Origin: Candidatus Nealsoniibacteriota bacterium
Lineage (GTDB): Bacteria > Patescibacteriota > Minisyncoccia > Minisyncoccales > MHMH01
DNA: 14,203 nucleotides
Direction of reading: 5' to 3'
Assembly (NCBI GenBank): GCA_016181985.1
Contig: JACOYG010000040.1
Coordinates: forward strand, 1-14,203
The position numbers and the translations under genes are program-made. Of this stretch, positions 7,915 through 14,203 are shown piece after piece. The notes under the pieces were generated by a model. The model saw only the letters and a list, made by a program, of their open reading frames with translations. It was not told the DNA's origin and did no database searches. Numbering within the stretch: position 1 is the first letter of the stretch; each line of letters opens with the position of its first letter.

Positions 7915-8135
7915 CTAGAGCTTAGTAAATATGGATTTTGAAGGCTCTGTGTCTTGTGGATTGCTCGCGAGCCGCTTTTGCAGTCTATTCAGCAGAATTA
8001 TGCGGAAAAAGCGGCGAGCCGGTCAGAAAGAGTATAATTATCTTCACTCTTTCTGAATCCACATGACACAAAGAGCGAGCTTTTTCGCTGGAAAAAAGCG
8101 AGCGTCCGGAAAAAGCCATATTTACTAAGCTTTAG
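7915..8135. repeat. Nested, branched inverted-repeat element 2 (MITE-like or structured RNA)
   Basis: This fills the 244-bp gap between two minus-strand genes. The outer arms 7915-7934 and 8116-8135 match at 19 of 20 positions, including a perfect 16-bp core (AGCTTAGTAAATATGG). A second stem pairs 7944-7962 with 8056-8076, with one mismatch and a 2-nt bulge. Inside it are two hairpins: 7963-8019 (GCTCG with CGAGC; CCGCTTTT with AAAAGCGG) and 8024-8055 (CAGAAAGAGT with ACTCTTTCTG, a perfect 10-bp stem). A further arm, 8073-8115, contains AGCGA/TCGCT and GGAAAAAAGC. GGAAAAAGC-type motifs occur three times (8004, 8090, 8108). Arm sequences differ from element 1, but the plan, nested arms around a multi-hairpin core, is the same. 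There is no open frame and no transposase. It matches no tRNA or known riboswitch. Confidence 0.78.
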
Positions 8136-8144
8136 CTCATAATT

Positions 8145-9365
8145 TCATAACAATTTTTTTTCTCCCGGCACGATCAGCCGGATGTTTTTATTGATTTTTT
8201 TAATTTTTTCGGCCAAAAACCGGCCGATATTCCAGGAGATGATCAGCCCCACATCTACTTTTTCCGAAGCTAATTTACGATCGTGCAAAATCGGCAAATA
8301 AGAACCGGGAGTATATTTCCCGATTTTTTGCGGGGAGCTGTCGGTGACAAAATCAATCGTATTACTGTCCAACTTGTAGTAATTCATTAAAGTATTGCCT
8401 TTGGTGGCGGCGCCGATGGCGGCGATTTTTTTACCTTGTTTTTTGAGAGCGTAAATTTGATTAAGCGTGGCAAATTTATCTTTGGCAATCTTGGCCATAA
8501 ATTTTTTATAGGTTTCCAGGGAAAAAAGTTTGCTGGCTTGCTCCGCCTTAATGTAATCGGTGACCAGCTTTTTATTATAGAGAGCCAAATCTTTTTGGGC
8601 GTAAACGCGAATACAGCCCCCGTGATATTTGTTGTGTTCAATGTTGGTGATATAGAGACCATGTTTTTTAAATAAGTAATCCGCCGATTTTATGGAGAAG
8701 TAAGAAATATGCTCATGATAAATCATGTCAAAGAGATAATTTTCGATCGTATCTTTGAGGTAAGGCGATTCAAAAACAAAATAACCGTCTGGCCGCAAAG
8801 CTTGACTGGCGGCGGCAACGGACTCATTAAGATTGAAGATGTGGTTGAAAACGTTATTGCCGCAAATCAGTTTAGCCTTTCCGCCTCTTTTCAAAGCAAC
8901 GGATAATGCCGTTTTACCTAAAAATGAATTGACGGTATAAACCCCCCGTTTGGCGGCCAGTTTGGCCATAGAAGGGGAGGGATCAATGCCGGTGGCTTTG
9001 GCGCCTTTTTTGGTGAAATATTCCAGCAAAATCCCGTCGTTAGAGCCAAATTCAATGACATGGTCTTGGGGCGACAAATTGATGTATTGGCTGACGGTGT
9101 CGCAGTATTCCTGCCAATGGGCGCAGGAGATTTTTGAATTGGAAGCGGTGTAGCTGTATTCGTTTTCCACGTATCTTTCTTCCGGCGGGACGACATATTC
9201 GTTTTGCAGATGGCCGCATTGCCGGCAAAGCAGGCAGTTGAGGGGATATAGTTTTTGGGGCTTAAAAACCTGTTCCTTTTTTAAGAAGGTGTCGGCAATG
9301 GGATGGAATCCCAGTTCGATTACTTTGGAGAGGGTTTTGTTTCCGCAAACAATACAGTCATGCAT
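8145..9365 (-). CDS. Sugar C-methyltransferase (TylC3/NovU/TcaB9-type, zinc-binding)
   Basis: This 406-residue three-domain enzyme adds a methyl group from SAM to a carbon, typically C-3, of a nucleotide-bound 4-keto-2,6-dideoxysugar or similar sugar. The N-terminal zinc module has CIVC (Cys4, Cys7) and CRQC (Cys47, Cys50). The SAM domain has VIEFGSNDG (about 103-111). NVFNHIFN (His175) and the catalytic motif IYHEHISYFS (Tyr216 to His219) match those of known C-methyltransferases. The C-terminal second Rossmann-like domain carries KIAAIGAATKGNTLMNYY. I use the ATG at 9365, which begins MHDCIVCGN directly at the zinc module; an upstream GTG at 9416 adds 17 unrelated residues. It heads the minus-strand operon. 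Strong family match; the exact substrate is inferred. Confidence 0.9.
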   Translation of the reverse strand: MHDCIVCGNKTLSKVIELGFHPIADTFLKKEQVFKPQKLYPLNCLLCRQCGHLQNEYVVPPEERYVENEYSYTASNSKISCAHWQEYCDTVSQYINLSPQDHVIEFGSNDGILLEYFTKKGAKATGIDPSPSMAKLAAKRGVYTVNSFLGKTALSVALKRGGKAKLICGNNVFNHIFNLNESVAAASQALRPDGYFVFESPYLKDTIENYLFDMIYHEHISYFSIKSADYLFKKHGLYITNIEHNKYHGGCIRVYAQKDLALYNKKLVTDYIKAEQASKLFSLETYKKFMAKIAKDKFATLNQIYALKKQGKKIAAIGAATKGNTLMNYYKLDSNTIDFVTDSSPQKIGKYTPGSYLPILHDRKLASEKVDVGLIISWNIGRFLAEKIKKINKNIRLIVPGEKKLL

Positions 9366-9439
9366 TCTTGAAATTCTAAACCAAAAAATGTCCTGTTTCA
9401 ATCTTGACAAAGTCACCGAGTTTTGTTGTTAGGATTTAA

Positions 9440-9470
9440 ATAGTACAATCTACTTTTATCTAGTTGTCAA
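9440..9470 (-). promoter_or_regulatory. Putative sigma-70-type promoter for the minus-strand operon
   Basis: On the minus strand a perfect TTGACA (9470-9465) is followed by TACTAT (9445-9440) with 19 bp spacing, or TGTACT (9447-9442) with 17 bp. This lies about 75-100 bp upstream of the C-methyltransferase start codon, in the 138-bp spacer (9366-9503) between divergent operons. The plus strand has only a TACAAT (9444-9449) with no good -35 partner, so the opposite promoter is not assigned. A consensus match by eye, no more. Confidence 0.38.
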
Positions 9471-9503
9471 TATTGTCTTCAGGGTCTTTTTTCCGTACCA
9501 TGA

Positions 9504-10445
9504 ATGGATTATATGGTTAATAAAAAAAAGAAAATTTTGGTGGCCGGCGGAAGCGGATTTGTCGGTCAGCATTTGGTGGAACGGTTAAGCCGCGATCATT
9601 TTTCTTTTGCCACCTCCTCTCTTGAGTTGGGAGTGGATTTCATGGATCTGTTCCAGCTGGAGAAACTTTTTAAAAAAGAAAAACCGGAAGTGGTCGTCAA
9701 TGCCGCCGCTTTTGTGGGTGGTATTCAGTTCGGACTGGAAAAACCGGGAGAAATTTTTTTCAAAAATACCATTATGAGCGCCAATCTCATCGAGTGTTCT
9801 CGCCGGGCCGCTGTTTCTTTATTTGTCAATATTTTATCCAATTGCACCTACCCCGATTTTTCCGACAAACCGTTTAAGGAAAGCGAGTGGTGGAACGGGC
9901 CGCTGCATCAGTCGGTTTTAAGTTACGGCCTGGCCCGAAAAGCCAGCTGGGTTAATACTTGGGCTTATCAGAAACAGTATGGAATGAAATTTATCAATTT
10001 AATTTTTCCTAATATGTATGGTCCGGGAGACCATATTGATGAAGTGAAATGCCACGCTCTTGGCGCGTTGACCAAAAAAATTATTACCGCTAAAAGGAAT
10101 AACCTTAAAGAGGTGGTGGTTTGGGGAAGCGGCAAACCAATCCGTGAATGGCTTTATGTGGAAGACAGTGTGGAGGCGATCATCAGATCTTTGGAGATCA
10201 AACCGACTATTGATCCGATTAATGTTTGTCCCGGTACGGGAATTTCCATCAAAGATTTGGCTTTTTTGATTAGAAAAGCGGCCGGCTATCAGGGTAAACT
10301 AATTTTTGATCGAAGCCGTCCTGATGGCGCGCCTTATAAAATAATGGACGCTTCGCGCTGTAAAGAAGTTTTTGATTGGCTTCCCTCTACTGATTTTGAA
10401 ACCGGACTGAAAAAAACCGTGGAATATTTTGAAAAAGTCATCTAG
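9504..10445 (+). CDS. NAD(P)-dependent SDR, GDP-L-fucose synthase-like, with altered catalytic lysine
   Basis: This 313-residue extended SDR is close to GDP-4-keto-6-deoxymannose epimerase/reductase in layout: GGSGFVG (15-21) for NAD(P), AAFVGGIQ, SNCTYPDF, YGLARKASW, IFPNMYGPGD, a KCHALGAL segment and the late SGKPIREWLYVEDSVEA. Compared with E. coli Fcl (Ser107, Cys109, Tyr136, Lys140, His179), the matching residues Ser112, Cys114, Tyr141 and His184 are present, but the Lys of YxxxK is Arg145; Lys146 is adjacent. It could be a variant with other specificity, a shifted active-site Lys, or an inactive homologue. The start could be the ATG at 9504 or 9513; neither has a Shine-Dalgarno site. 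A 5-bp gap leads into the aminotransferase, so they are co-transcribed. A true fcl lies three genes downstream. Confidence 0.84.
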   Translation: MDYMVNKKKKILVAGGSGFVGQHLVERLSRDHFSFATSSLELGVDFMDLFQLEKLFKKEKPEVVVNAAAFVGGIQFGLEKPGEIFFKNTIMSANLIECSRRAAVSLFVNILSNCTYPDFSDKPFKESEWWNGPLHQSVLSYGLARKASWVNTWAYQKQYGMKFINLIFPNMYGPGDHIDEVKCHALGALTKKIITAKRNNLKEVVVWGSGKPIREWLYVEDSVEAIIRSLEIKPTIDPINVCPGTGISIKDLAFLIRKAAGYQGKLIFDRSRPDGAPYKIMDASRCKEVFDWLPSTDFETGLKKTVEYFEKVI

Positions 10446-10450
10446 CCAAT

Positions 10451-11560
10451 ATGGTTTCAAAGCCAAAACTAAAATTTATCAATCAGGTTGAGCCTTGGAT
10501 TGGCCGGGAAGAATCTCGTCTGATGGCTCGCTATTTGCGTTCCGGAAGCTGGCTGGCCGAGTTTGAACAGACCAAGGAGTTTGAAAAAAAATTTGCGAAT
10601 GTTTTGGGGGCGGACTATGCGGTGGCGGTTTCTAACGGCACAGTGGCGCTTATTTTGAGTTTAATGGCTTTGGGTATTGGCCGGGGAGATGAGGTGATTG
10701 TGCCGGACTATACCATGATTGCCACGGCCAACGCTGTTTTAATGGCGGGGGCCAAGCCGGTTTTTGCCGATATCGAGGCGGGGACTTTGTCTTTGGATCT
10801 CGATCATTTGCCGATTACCAAAAAAACTAAGGCGATTATCCATGTTTCCATTAACGGCCGGACCGGCGATATTGTTGAACTAGCCAAGATTTGTCAATCC
10901 AAAAACATTTATCTCATTGAAGACTCTTGCCAATCTTTTACTTCCCGATACCGAGGGCGGCCCTTGGGGACTTTCGGGGAAGTTGGCTGTTTTTCTTTGA
11001 CTCCCCATAAAATTATTACCACTGGCCAAGGCGGGATGATGGTGACTAATCGGAAGGAGCTTTACGAAAAAATCAAAAAACTGAAAAACTTCGGGCGATT
11101 GGAGGGAGGCGGCGACTATCATGAAACAGTCGGATACAATTTTCGGTTCTCCGATCTGCAGGCGGTGATCGGCTTGGCGCAGATCGGCAATCTTCGCGAG
11201 CGGATCAAAAAGAAAAAAGAATTATACCAGCTTTATAAAGATAATTTATCTGAAGTAAAAGAAGTGGAATTTATTAAAACCGACTTGGCTGAAACCACGC
11301 CTATGTTTATGGATGTGCTGGTTCCGGCGGAACGGCGCGCCAAGTTGATGCAGTTTTTGAAAGATCATCAGATCGGCTCCCGCGCTTTTTATCCTTCCAT
11401 CAATTCCCAGCCGGCTTATCGGGGATTTACCAAGCACAAGTTTCCGGTTTCGGCGGCTATTTCCCGGAGAGGACTATGGCTGCCGTCTTCTTTAACTTTG
11501 CCAAAGAGCGAGGTGAATTATATCTGCCAAACCATTAAAAAATTTTTCCATGGCTTCTAA
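10451..11560 (+). CDS. PLP-dependent sugar aminotransferase (DegT/DnrJ/EryC1/StrS family), GDP-perosamine synthase-like
   Basis: This 369-residue aminotransferase should transfer an amino group, typically from glutamate, to a keto sugar on a nucleotide. Visible are VSNGTVALIL (cofactor phosphate region), the segment PDYTMIATANAVLMAG, EDSCQSF (Asp158, PLP-nitrogen contact) and the Schiff-base loop FSLTPHKIITTGQGGMM with Lys187. Because that Lys is present, this is not a ColD-type dehydratase, which has His there. GDP-4-keto-6-deoxy-D-mannose from the nearby Gmd would be the obvious substrate, giving GDP-perosamine; a 3-amino product is the alternative. It is flanked by an SDR 5 bp upstream and overlaps the SMR-like gene by 11 bp, so they form one operon. 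Family call is certain, product inferred. Confidence 0.88.
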   Translation: MVSKPKLKFINQVEPWIGREESRLMARYLRSGSWLAEFEQTKEFEKKFANVLGADYAVAVSNGTVALILSLMALGIGRGDEVIVPDYTMIATANAVLMAGAKPVFADIEAGTLSLDLDHLPITKKTKAIIHVSINGRTGDIVELAKICQSKNIYLIEDSCQSFTSRYRGRPLGTFGEVGCFSLTPHKIITTGQGGMMVTNRKELYEKIKKLKNFGRLEGGGDYHETVGYNFRFSDLQAVIGLAQIGNLRERIKKKKELYQLYKDNLSEVKEVEFIKTDLAETTPMFMDVLVPAERRAKLMQFLKDHQIGSRAFYPSINSQPAYRGFTKHKFPVSAAISRRGLWLPSSLTLPKSEVNYICQTIKKFFHGF

Positions 11561-11933
11561 TTATTTAATTTTATTGGCCACTATTGGTCTTTCCGCTTTG
11601 GCTAACATTTTTTTAAAAATGGGCTCTTTGGTTTTTGACCAGGCCTTAATCTTTCCCAAAAACATCAAAGAAGGTTTTGATTTTTTGTTTTTAATGTTTA
11701 AGAATTTTTATGTTTTGAGCGGACTGGCCGCTTTGGGGGTTTCCTTTGTTTTGTGGGTCTGGCTTTTATCCAAAATCCAGCTCAACATTTTTTATCCCAT
11801 TGCTTTGAGCACCCAAATTGTTTTGATCGCTTTGGCTTCCCGCTTTTTATTTAAAGAGCCGTGGTCAGCGGCGCAAGTGGTGGGGAGCGCCATTATTATT
11901 TTCGGAGTGTTTCTTTTAGCTAAATCAGCGTGA
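11550..11933 (+). CDS. Small four-helix membrane transporter, SMR/EamA-type, ArnE/ArnF-like
   Basis: This 127-residue integral membrane protein has four predicted helices at about 4-22, 53-73, 79-99 and 106-124. Helix 1 contains ALANIFLKMGS, similar to the usual start of SMR/ArnE-ArnF proteins, and helix 4 is preceded by FKEPWSAAQVVGSAIIIFG, matching the family E-x-(7,8)-G pattern. Members act as homo- or heterodimers, and ArnE/ArnF flip undecaprenyl-phosphate-aminoarabinose. In an operon with a sugar aminotransferase, a role in flipping a lipid-linked amino or deoxy sugar is a sensible inference; drug efflux is the less likely alternative. The ATG overlaps the aminotransferase stop by 11 bp, and the TGA overlaps fcl (TGATG). 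No second SMR partner is visible. Confidence 0.82.
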   Translation: MASNYLILLATIGLSALANIFLKMGSLVFDQALIFPKNIKEGFDFLFLMFKNFYVLSGLAALGVSFVLWVWLLSKIQLNIFYPIALSTQIVLIALASRFLFKEPWSAAQVVGSAIIIFGVFLLAKSA

Positions 11934-12874
11934 TGGATTTAACCAAACAAAAAATTTTAGTGACGGGCGGGGCCGGATTTCTCGGTTCTTTTGTGGTTAA
12001 AAAACTGCTGGCCCGGGGCGTTGCTCTAAAAAATATCTTTATTCCCCGCTCCAAGGATCTGGATTTGCGGCAAGGGGCCAATTGTCAAAAAGCGGCAAAA
12101 AATCAGGACCTGATTATCCATTTGGCCGGTAATGTCGGCGGCATCGGCTATAACCGAAACAATGCCGGAACTTTATTTTACGAAAATCTGGTGATGGGGG
12201 CCCAGCTGATGGAAGCGGCCCGTCAGGCCAAGGTAAAAAAATTTGTGGCTATCGGCACGGTTTGCGCTTATCCCAAATTTACCCCCGTTCCTTTTAAAGA
12301 ATCGGATTTGTGGGTCGGCTATCCCGAAGAAACCAATGCTCCTTATGGCCTGGCCAAAAAGATGCTTTTGGTTCAGGCGCAAGCTTATCGCCAACAACAT
12401 GGATTTAACGCCATTTATCTTTTGCCGGTTAATTTGTATGGTCCCGGTGATAGTTTTGATCAGTCTCGGTCCCATGTTATTCCGGCTTTGATCAAGAAAT
12501 TCTGTGAAGCCAAAAAAAATAATCAGAAAGAAGTGGAAATTTGGGGAACCGGCAGAGCTTCGCGCGAGTTTCTTTATGTGGAAGATGCGGCGGAAGCTAT
12601 TATTTTGGCCGCTGAAAAATATGACCAATCGGAACCGGTAAATATCGGAGCGGGCAGAGAAATTAAGATCAAAGCTTTGGTCAAGCTGATTGCCAAATTA
12701 ACAAATTACCAAGGCAAAATAATTTGGGACAAAACTAAGCCGGATGGCCAGCCCCGCCGCATGCTTGATACGGCTTTAGCCAAAAAAGAATTTGGTTTTA
12801 AAGCCAAAACTGACTTTGAAGAGGGACTCCAAAAGACGATTGATTGGTATGAAAAGAATGTATCATCAGCCTAA
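11933..12874 (+). CDS. fcl: GDP-L-fucose synthase (GDP-4-keto-6-deoxymannose 3,5-epimerase/4-reductase)
   Basis: This 313-residue SDR converts GDP-4-keto-6-deoxy-D-mannose to GDP-L-fucose using NADPH. The motif [10 protein letters not shown] (10-19) is the nucleotide loop. [41 protein letters not shown] (Tyr138, Lys142) and [10 protein letters not shown] (His181) are typical of Fcl/WcaG. The residue matching E. coli Ser107 is Thr109, which occurs in this branch of the family, and Cys111 matches Cys109. I choose the ATG at 11933, which shares one base with the stop of the membrane protein; a GTG at 11930 is the alternative. It is convergent with gmd, which supplies its substrate, and the two stops overlap by 4 bp. 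Confidence 0.93.
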   Translation: MDLTKQKILVTGGAGFLGSFVVKKLLARGVALKNIFIPRSKDLDLRQGANCQKAAKNQDLIIHLAGNVGGIGYNRNNAGTLFYENLVMGAQLMEAARQAKVKKFVAIGTVCAYPKFTPVPFKESDLWVGYPEETNAPYGLAKKMLLVQAQAYRQQHGFNAIYLLPVNLYGPGDSFDQSRSHVIPALIKKFCEAKKNNQKEVEIWGTGRASREFLYVEDAAEAIILAAEKYDQSEPVNIGAGREIKIKALVKLIAKLTNYQGKIIWDKTKPDGQPRRMLDTALAKKEFGFKAKTDFEEGLQKTIDWYEKNVSSA

Positions 12875-13881
12875 ATCTTTTTTGGATTAGCGTCGGCTTT
12901 GACCATGATCTTTACTAAATCGGCGAATTTAGTTTTCGGTTTCCACTTTAAAACTTTTCCGGCTTTGGCGGCGTCAGCTACTAAATTTTGGACTTCGGCC
13001 GGACGGTAATAGCGCGGATCAATGCCGATATATTTTTTATAATCTTTTAGTCCGGCTTCTTTGAACGCCAACTCCACAAATTCTCGGACCGAGTGGGTTT
13101 CTCCCGTGCCGATGACATAATCATCCGGTTTGGGCTGCTGCATCATTAGCCAAGCCGCTTCCATATATTCGGGAGCGTAGCCCCAATCGCGTCTGGCATC
13201 CAAATTGCCGAGATACAATTTTTTATCTAAACCGGCCTTGATTCTGGCTACGGCCCTGGTGATTTTTCTAGTAACAAAAGTTTCTCCCCGGCGCTCCGAT
13301 TCATGGTTGAATAAAATACCGTTGACGGCAAATATTCCATAAGCTTCGCGGTATAATTTAGTGGCGTTATAAGCGAAAACCTTGGCTATGCCATAAGGAC
13401 TTTGCGGTCTAAGGGGGGTGGTTTCGTTTTGGGGAGCGGGAGAGGCGCCGAACATTTCACTGGAACTGGCCTGGTAAAATTTGATCTTTTGGCCGGTATG
13501 GTCTTGAAAATCTTTGATGGCTTCCAAAATTCTCAAGGCGCCTAGTCCGGTAACGTTGGCGGTATACTCCGGGATATCAAAAGAAACTCTGACGTGTGAT
13601 TGAGCGCCTAAGTTGTAGATTTCATTGGGTTTAACCGTGTAAATGATTTTACGGATGTTTTCCGCGTCGGCCAAATCGCCGTGAATTAAAAATAATTTTC
13701 TATCTTTTTCATGAGGGTCTTGGTAAATCTTGGCTAGTCGGGAAGTGTTGAAGGTAGAAGCTCGGCGAATAATACCATGGACTTCATAACCTTTTTTAAG
13801 TAAAAATTCGGTCAAAAAAGAACCGTCTTGGCCGGTAATGCCGGTGATTAAAGCTACTTTGTTTTTAGCCGTCTTTTTCAT
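12871..13881 (-). CDS. gmd: GDP-mannose 4,6-dehydratase
   Basis: This 336-residue extended SDR makes GDP-4-keto-6-deoxy-D-mannose, the substrate of Fcl and of perosamine synthases. It has [12 protein letters not shown] (NADP loop, 12-23), [18 protein letters not shown] (catalytic Ser140/Glu142 region), SPYGIAK (Tyr163, Lys167) and the signature [32 protein letters not shown] near 230-244 is also typical. The start is the ATG at 13881, since homology begins with [11 protein letters not shown]; the frame continues to 14112 but adds 77 residues of unrelated sequence that crosses the composition break. Length is close to the usual 340-370. It is on the strand opposite to fcl, sharing 4 bp of stop codon, so it is probably transcribed from its own promoter, which I cannot place with confidence. 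Confidence 0.96.
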   Translation of the reverse strand: MKKTAKNKVALITGITGQDGSFLTEFLLKKGYEVHGIIRRASTFNTSRLAKIYQDPHEKDRKLFLIHGDLADAENIRKIIYTVKPNEIYNLGAQSHVRVSFDIPEYTANVTGLGALRILEAIKDFQDHTGQKIKFYQASSSEMFGASPAPQNETTPLRPQSPYGIAKVFAYNATKLYREAYGIFAVNGILFNHESERRGETFVTRKITRAVARIKAGLDKKLYLGNLDARRDWGYAPEYMEAAWLMMQQPKPDDYVIGTGETHSVREFVELAFKEAGLKDYKKYIGIDPRYYRPAEVQNLVADAAKAGKVLKWKPKTKFADLVKIMVKADANPKKI

Positions 13882-14025
13882 GGTGTTCTTATGGTAATAT
13901 GTTTTGAAAATTTTTACAACTGTCGTCTTTTGAGTTATGATTGGGAAGTGATCTCCTCTTTTTTTAAGCAAAAATTCGCTTATTTCCGCCAGCACTGGTT
14001 TGTACGGCGGACAGTTACTTTGCAA

Positions 14026-14043
14026 GCCGGCAGTTTTGCCGGC
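14026..14043. repeat. Short perfect hairpin at composition break
   Basis: GCCGGCA (14026-14032) pairs perfectly with TGCCGGC (14037-14043) around a GTTT loop. No T-run follows on either strand, so it is not a convincing terminator. It lies where AT-rich gmd upstream DNA gives way to GC-rich nuoC-like DNA, and may mark the junction. Confidence 0.5.
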
Positions 14044-14044
14044 G

Positions 14045-14203
14045 ATGATCCCGGCACCTCTCCCCGGGAATACGCTCCTGGTGAAGGCGGAGGAGCTCCT
14101 GGCGACGGCCAAGCGTCTGAAGCTTCAACCGGATCTGGCCTACGACTACCTGGCGAATCTCACCTGCACCGACTACCAGGACTGCTACGAGGTGGTCAGC
14201 CAC
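14045..14203 (+). CDS. nuoC: NADH-quinone oxidoreductase subunit C (NuoC)-like fragment, 3'-truncated
   Basis: The plus-strand frame encodes [15 protein letters not shown], then [16 protein letters not shown] and YEVVSH up to the window edge. This matches the start of NuoC/30-kDa subunit proteins, where a helix is followed by a FDYLSxLTxVDYpdrFEVVYHL-type block. NuoC belongs to the hydrophilic arm of respiratory complex I. The first ATG is at 14045, but the frame is open upstream to 13952. Typical NuoC has about 30-40 residues before this block, so the true start is unclear and the 5' end may be lost. G+C is about 62% (89 of 143 bases at 14061-14203), with codons such as CTG, GCC, GAC and TAC, unlike every gene to the left. 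This may be an assembly join or a genuine neighbour. Family call is moderately sure. Confidence 0.65.
   Translation, partial: MIPAPLPGNTLLVKAEELLATAKRLKLQPDLAYDYLANLTCTDYQDCYEVVSH

Noticed and set aside
7915..8135. Element 2 as a tRNA or known riboswitch
   Set aside because: It is branched, but there is no CCA end, T-loop or anticodon arm of the right size, and no riboswitch core that I recognise.
9366..9416. Upstream GTG start of the C-methyltransferase
   Set aside because: It adds 17 residues before the zinc module; family members begin a few residues before the first Cys pair.
9404..9432. Plus-strand promoter from TTGACA at 9404
   Set aside because: No -10 box at 16-18 bp; the TACAAT at 9444 is too far away.
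13882..14112. Longer Gmd start at 14112
   Set aside because: The extra 77 residues have no family resemblance and cross the composition break; the Rossmann motif begins right after the ATG at 13881.
14015..14203. Minus-strand open frame at the right edge
   Set aside because: It is the complement of the nuoC-like frame, kept open by high G+C, and its protein resembles nothing.
1..14203. CRISPR array, integrase, transposase or toxin-antitoxin genes
   Set aside because: No regular direct repeats with spacers, and no recombinase, transposase or toxin motifs in any plausible frame.

Overview
The window is a 14.2-kb piece of a bacterial surface-polysaccharide locus: sugar-nucleotide enzymes, glycosyltransferases, sugar-modifying methyltransferases and a small flippase-like membrane protein. 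The compact layout (1-31 bp overlaps, almost no spacers inside operons, few recognisable Shine-Dalgarno sites), A/T-run-rich moderate-GC DNA and gene style would fit an uncultivated lineage such as a Patescibacteria/CPR-like bacterium known from metagenomes. No marker gene is present, so this is inference.

Layout. (1) Positions 2-5105, plus strand: a 5'-truncated RmlD-type 4-keto-sugar reductase, a zinc-binding class I methyltransferase, a GT4 glycosyltransferase, a CmcI-family (cephalosporin-hydroxylase-like) protein and a GT2 glycosyltransferase. The first four overlap or lie 2 bp apart. The fifth follows a 154-bp spacer that holds a large nested inverted repeat. (2) Positions 5091-9365, minus strand, read right to left: a sugar C-methyltransferase of the TylC3/NovU/TcaB9 type, a 244-bp spacer filled by a second, branched inverted-repeat element, then a cupin, a DPM1-like GT2, a class I methyltransferase and a GT4 glycosyltransferase, all overlapping. 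(3) Positions 9504-12874, plus strand: a GDP-fucose-synthase-like SDR whose catalytic lysine is an arginine, a DegT/DnrJ/EryC1/StrS aminotransferase, an SMR/ArnE-F-like four-helix membrane protein and a canonical GDP-L-fucose synthase. (4) Positions 12871-13881, minus strand: GDP-mannose 4,6-dehydratase (gmd), convergent with fcl. (5) From about 14045 to the right edge the base and codon composition changes sharply (about 62% G+C by hand count at 14061-14203, against about 30% at 13891-13980). The plus strand there encodes what looks like the N-terminal part of a NADH-quinone oxidoreductase subunit C (NuoC), unrelated to the rest.

How the genes fit together. Gmd makes GDP-4-keto-6-deoxy-D-mannose. 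Fcl turns it into GDP-L-fucose. The aminotransferase could make a 4-amino sugar such as GDP-perosamine from the same intermediate. The second SDR, with its altered active site, may act on the same or a related keto sugar. RmlD points to a separate dTDP-deoxysugar branch whose other enzymes lie outside the window. The C-methyltransferase, cupin and other methyltransferases would decorate these sugars, and the four glycosyltransferases would assemble them. No Wzx, Wzy or ABC exporter is visible.

The features most worth a second look are the two large nested palindromic elements, the Lys-to-Arg change in the first SDR, and the abrupt junction to a nuoC-like fragment at the right edge, which may be an assembly chimera.
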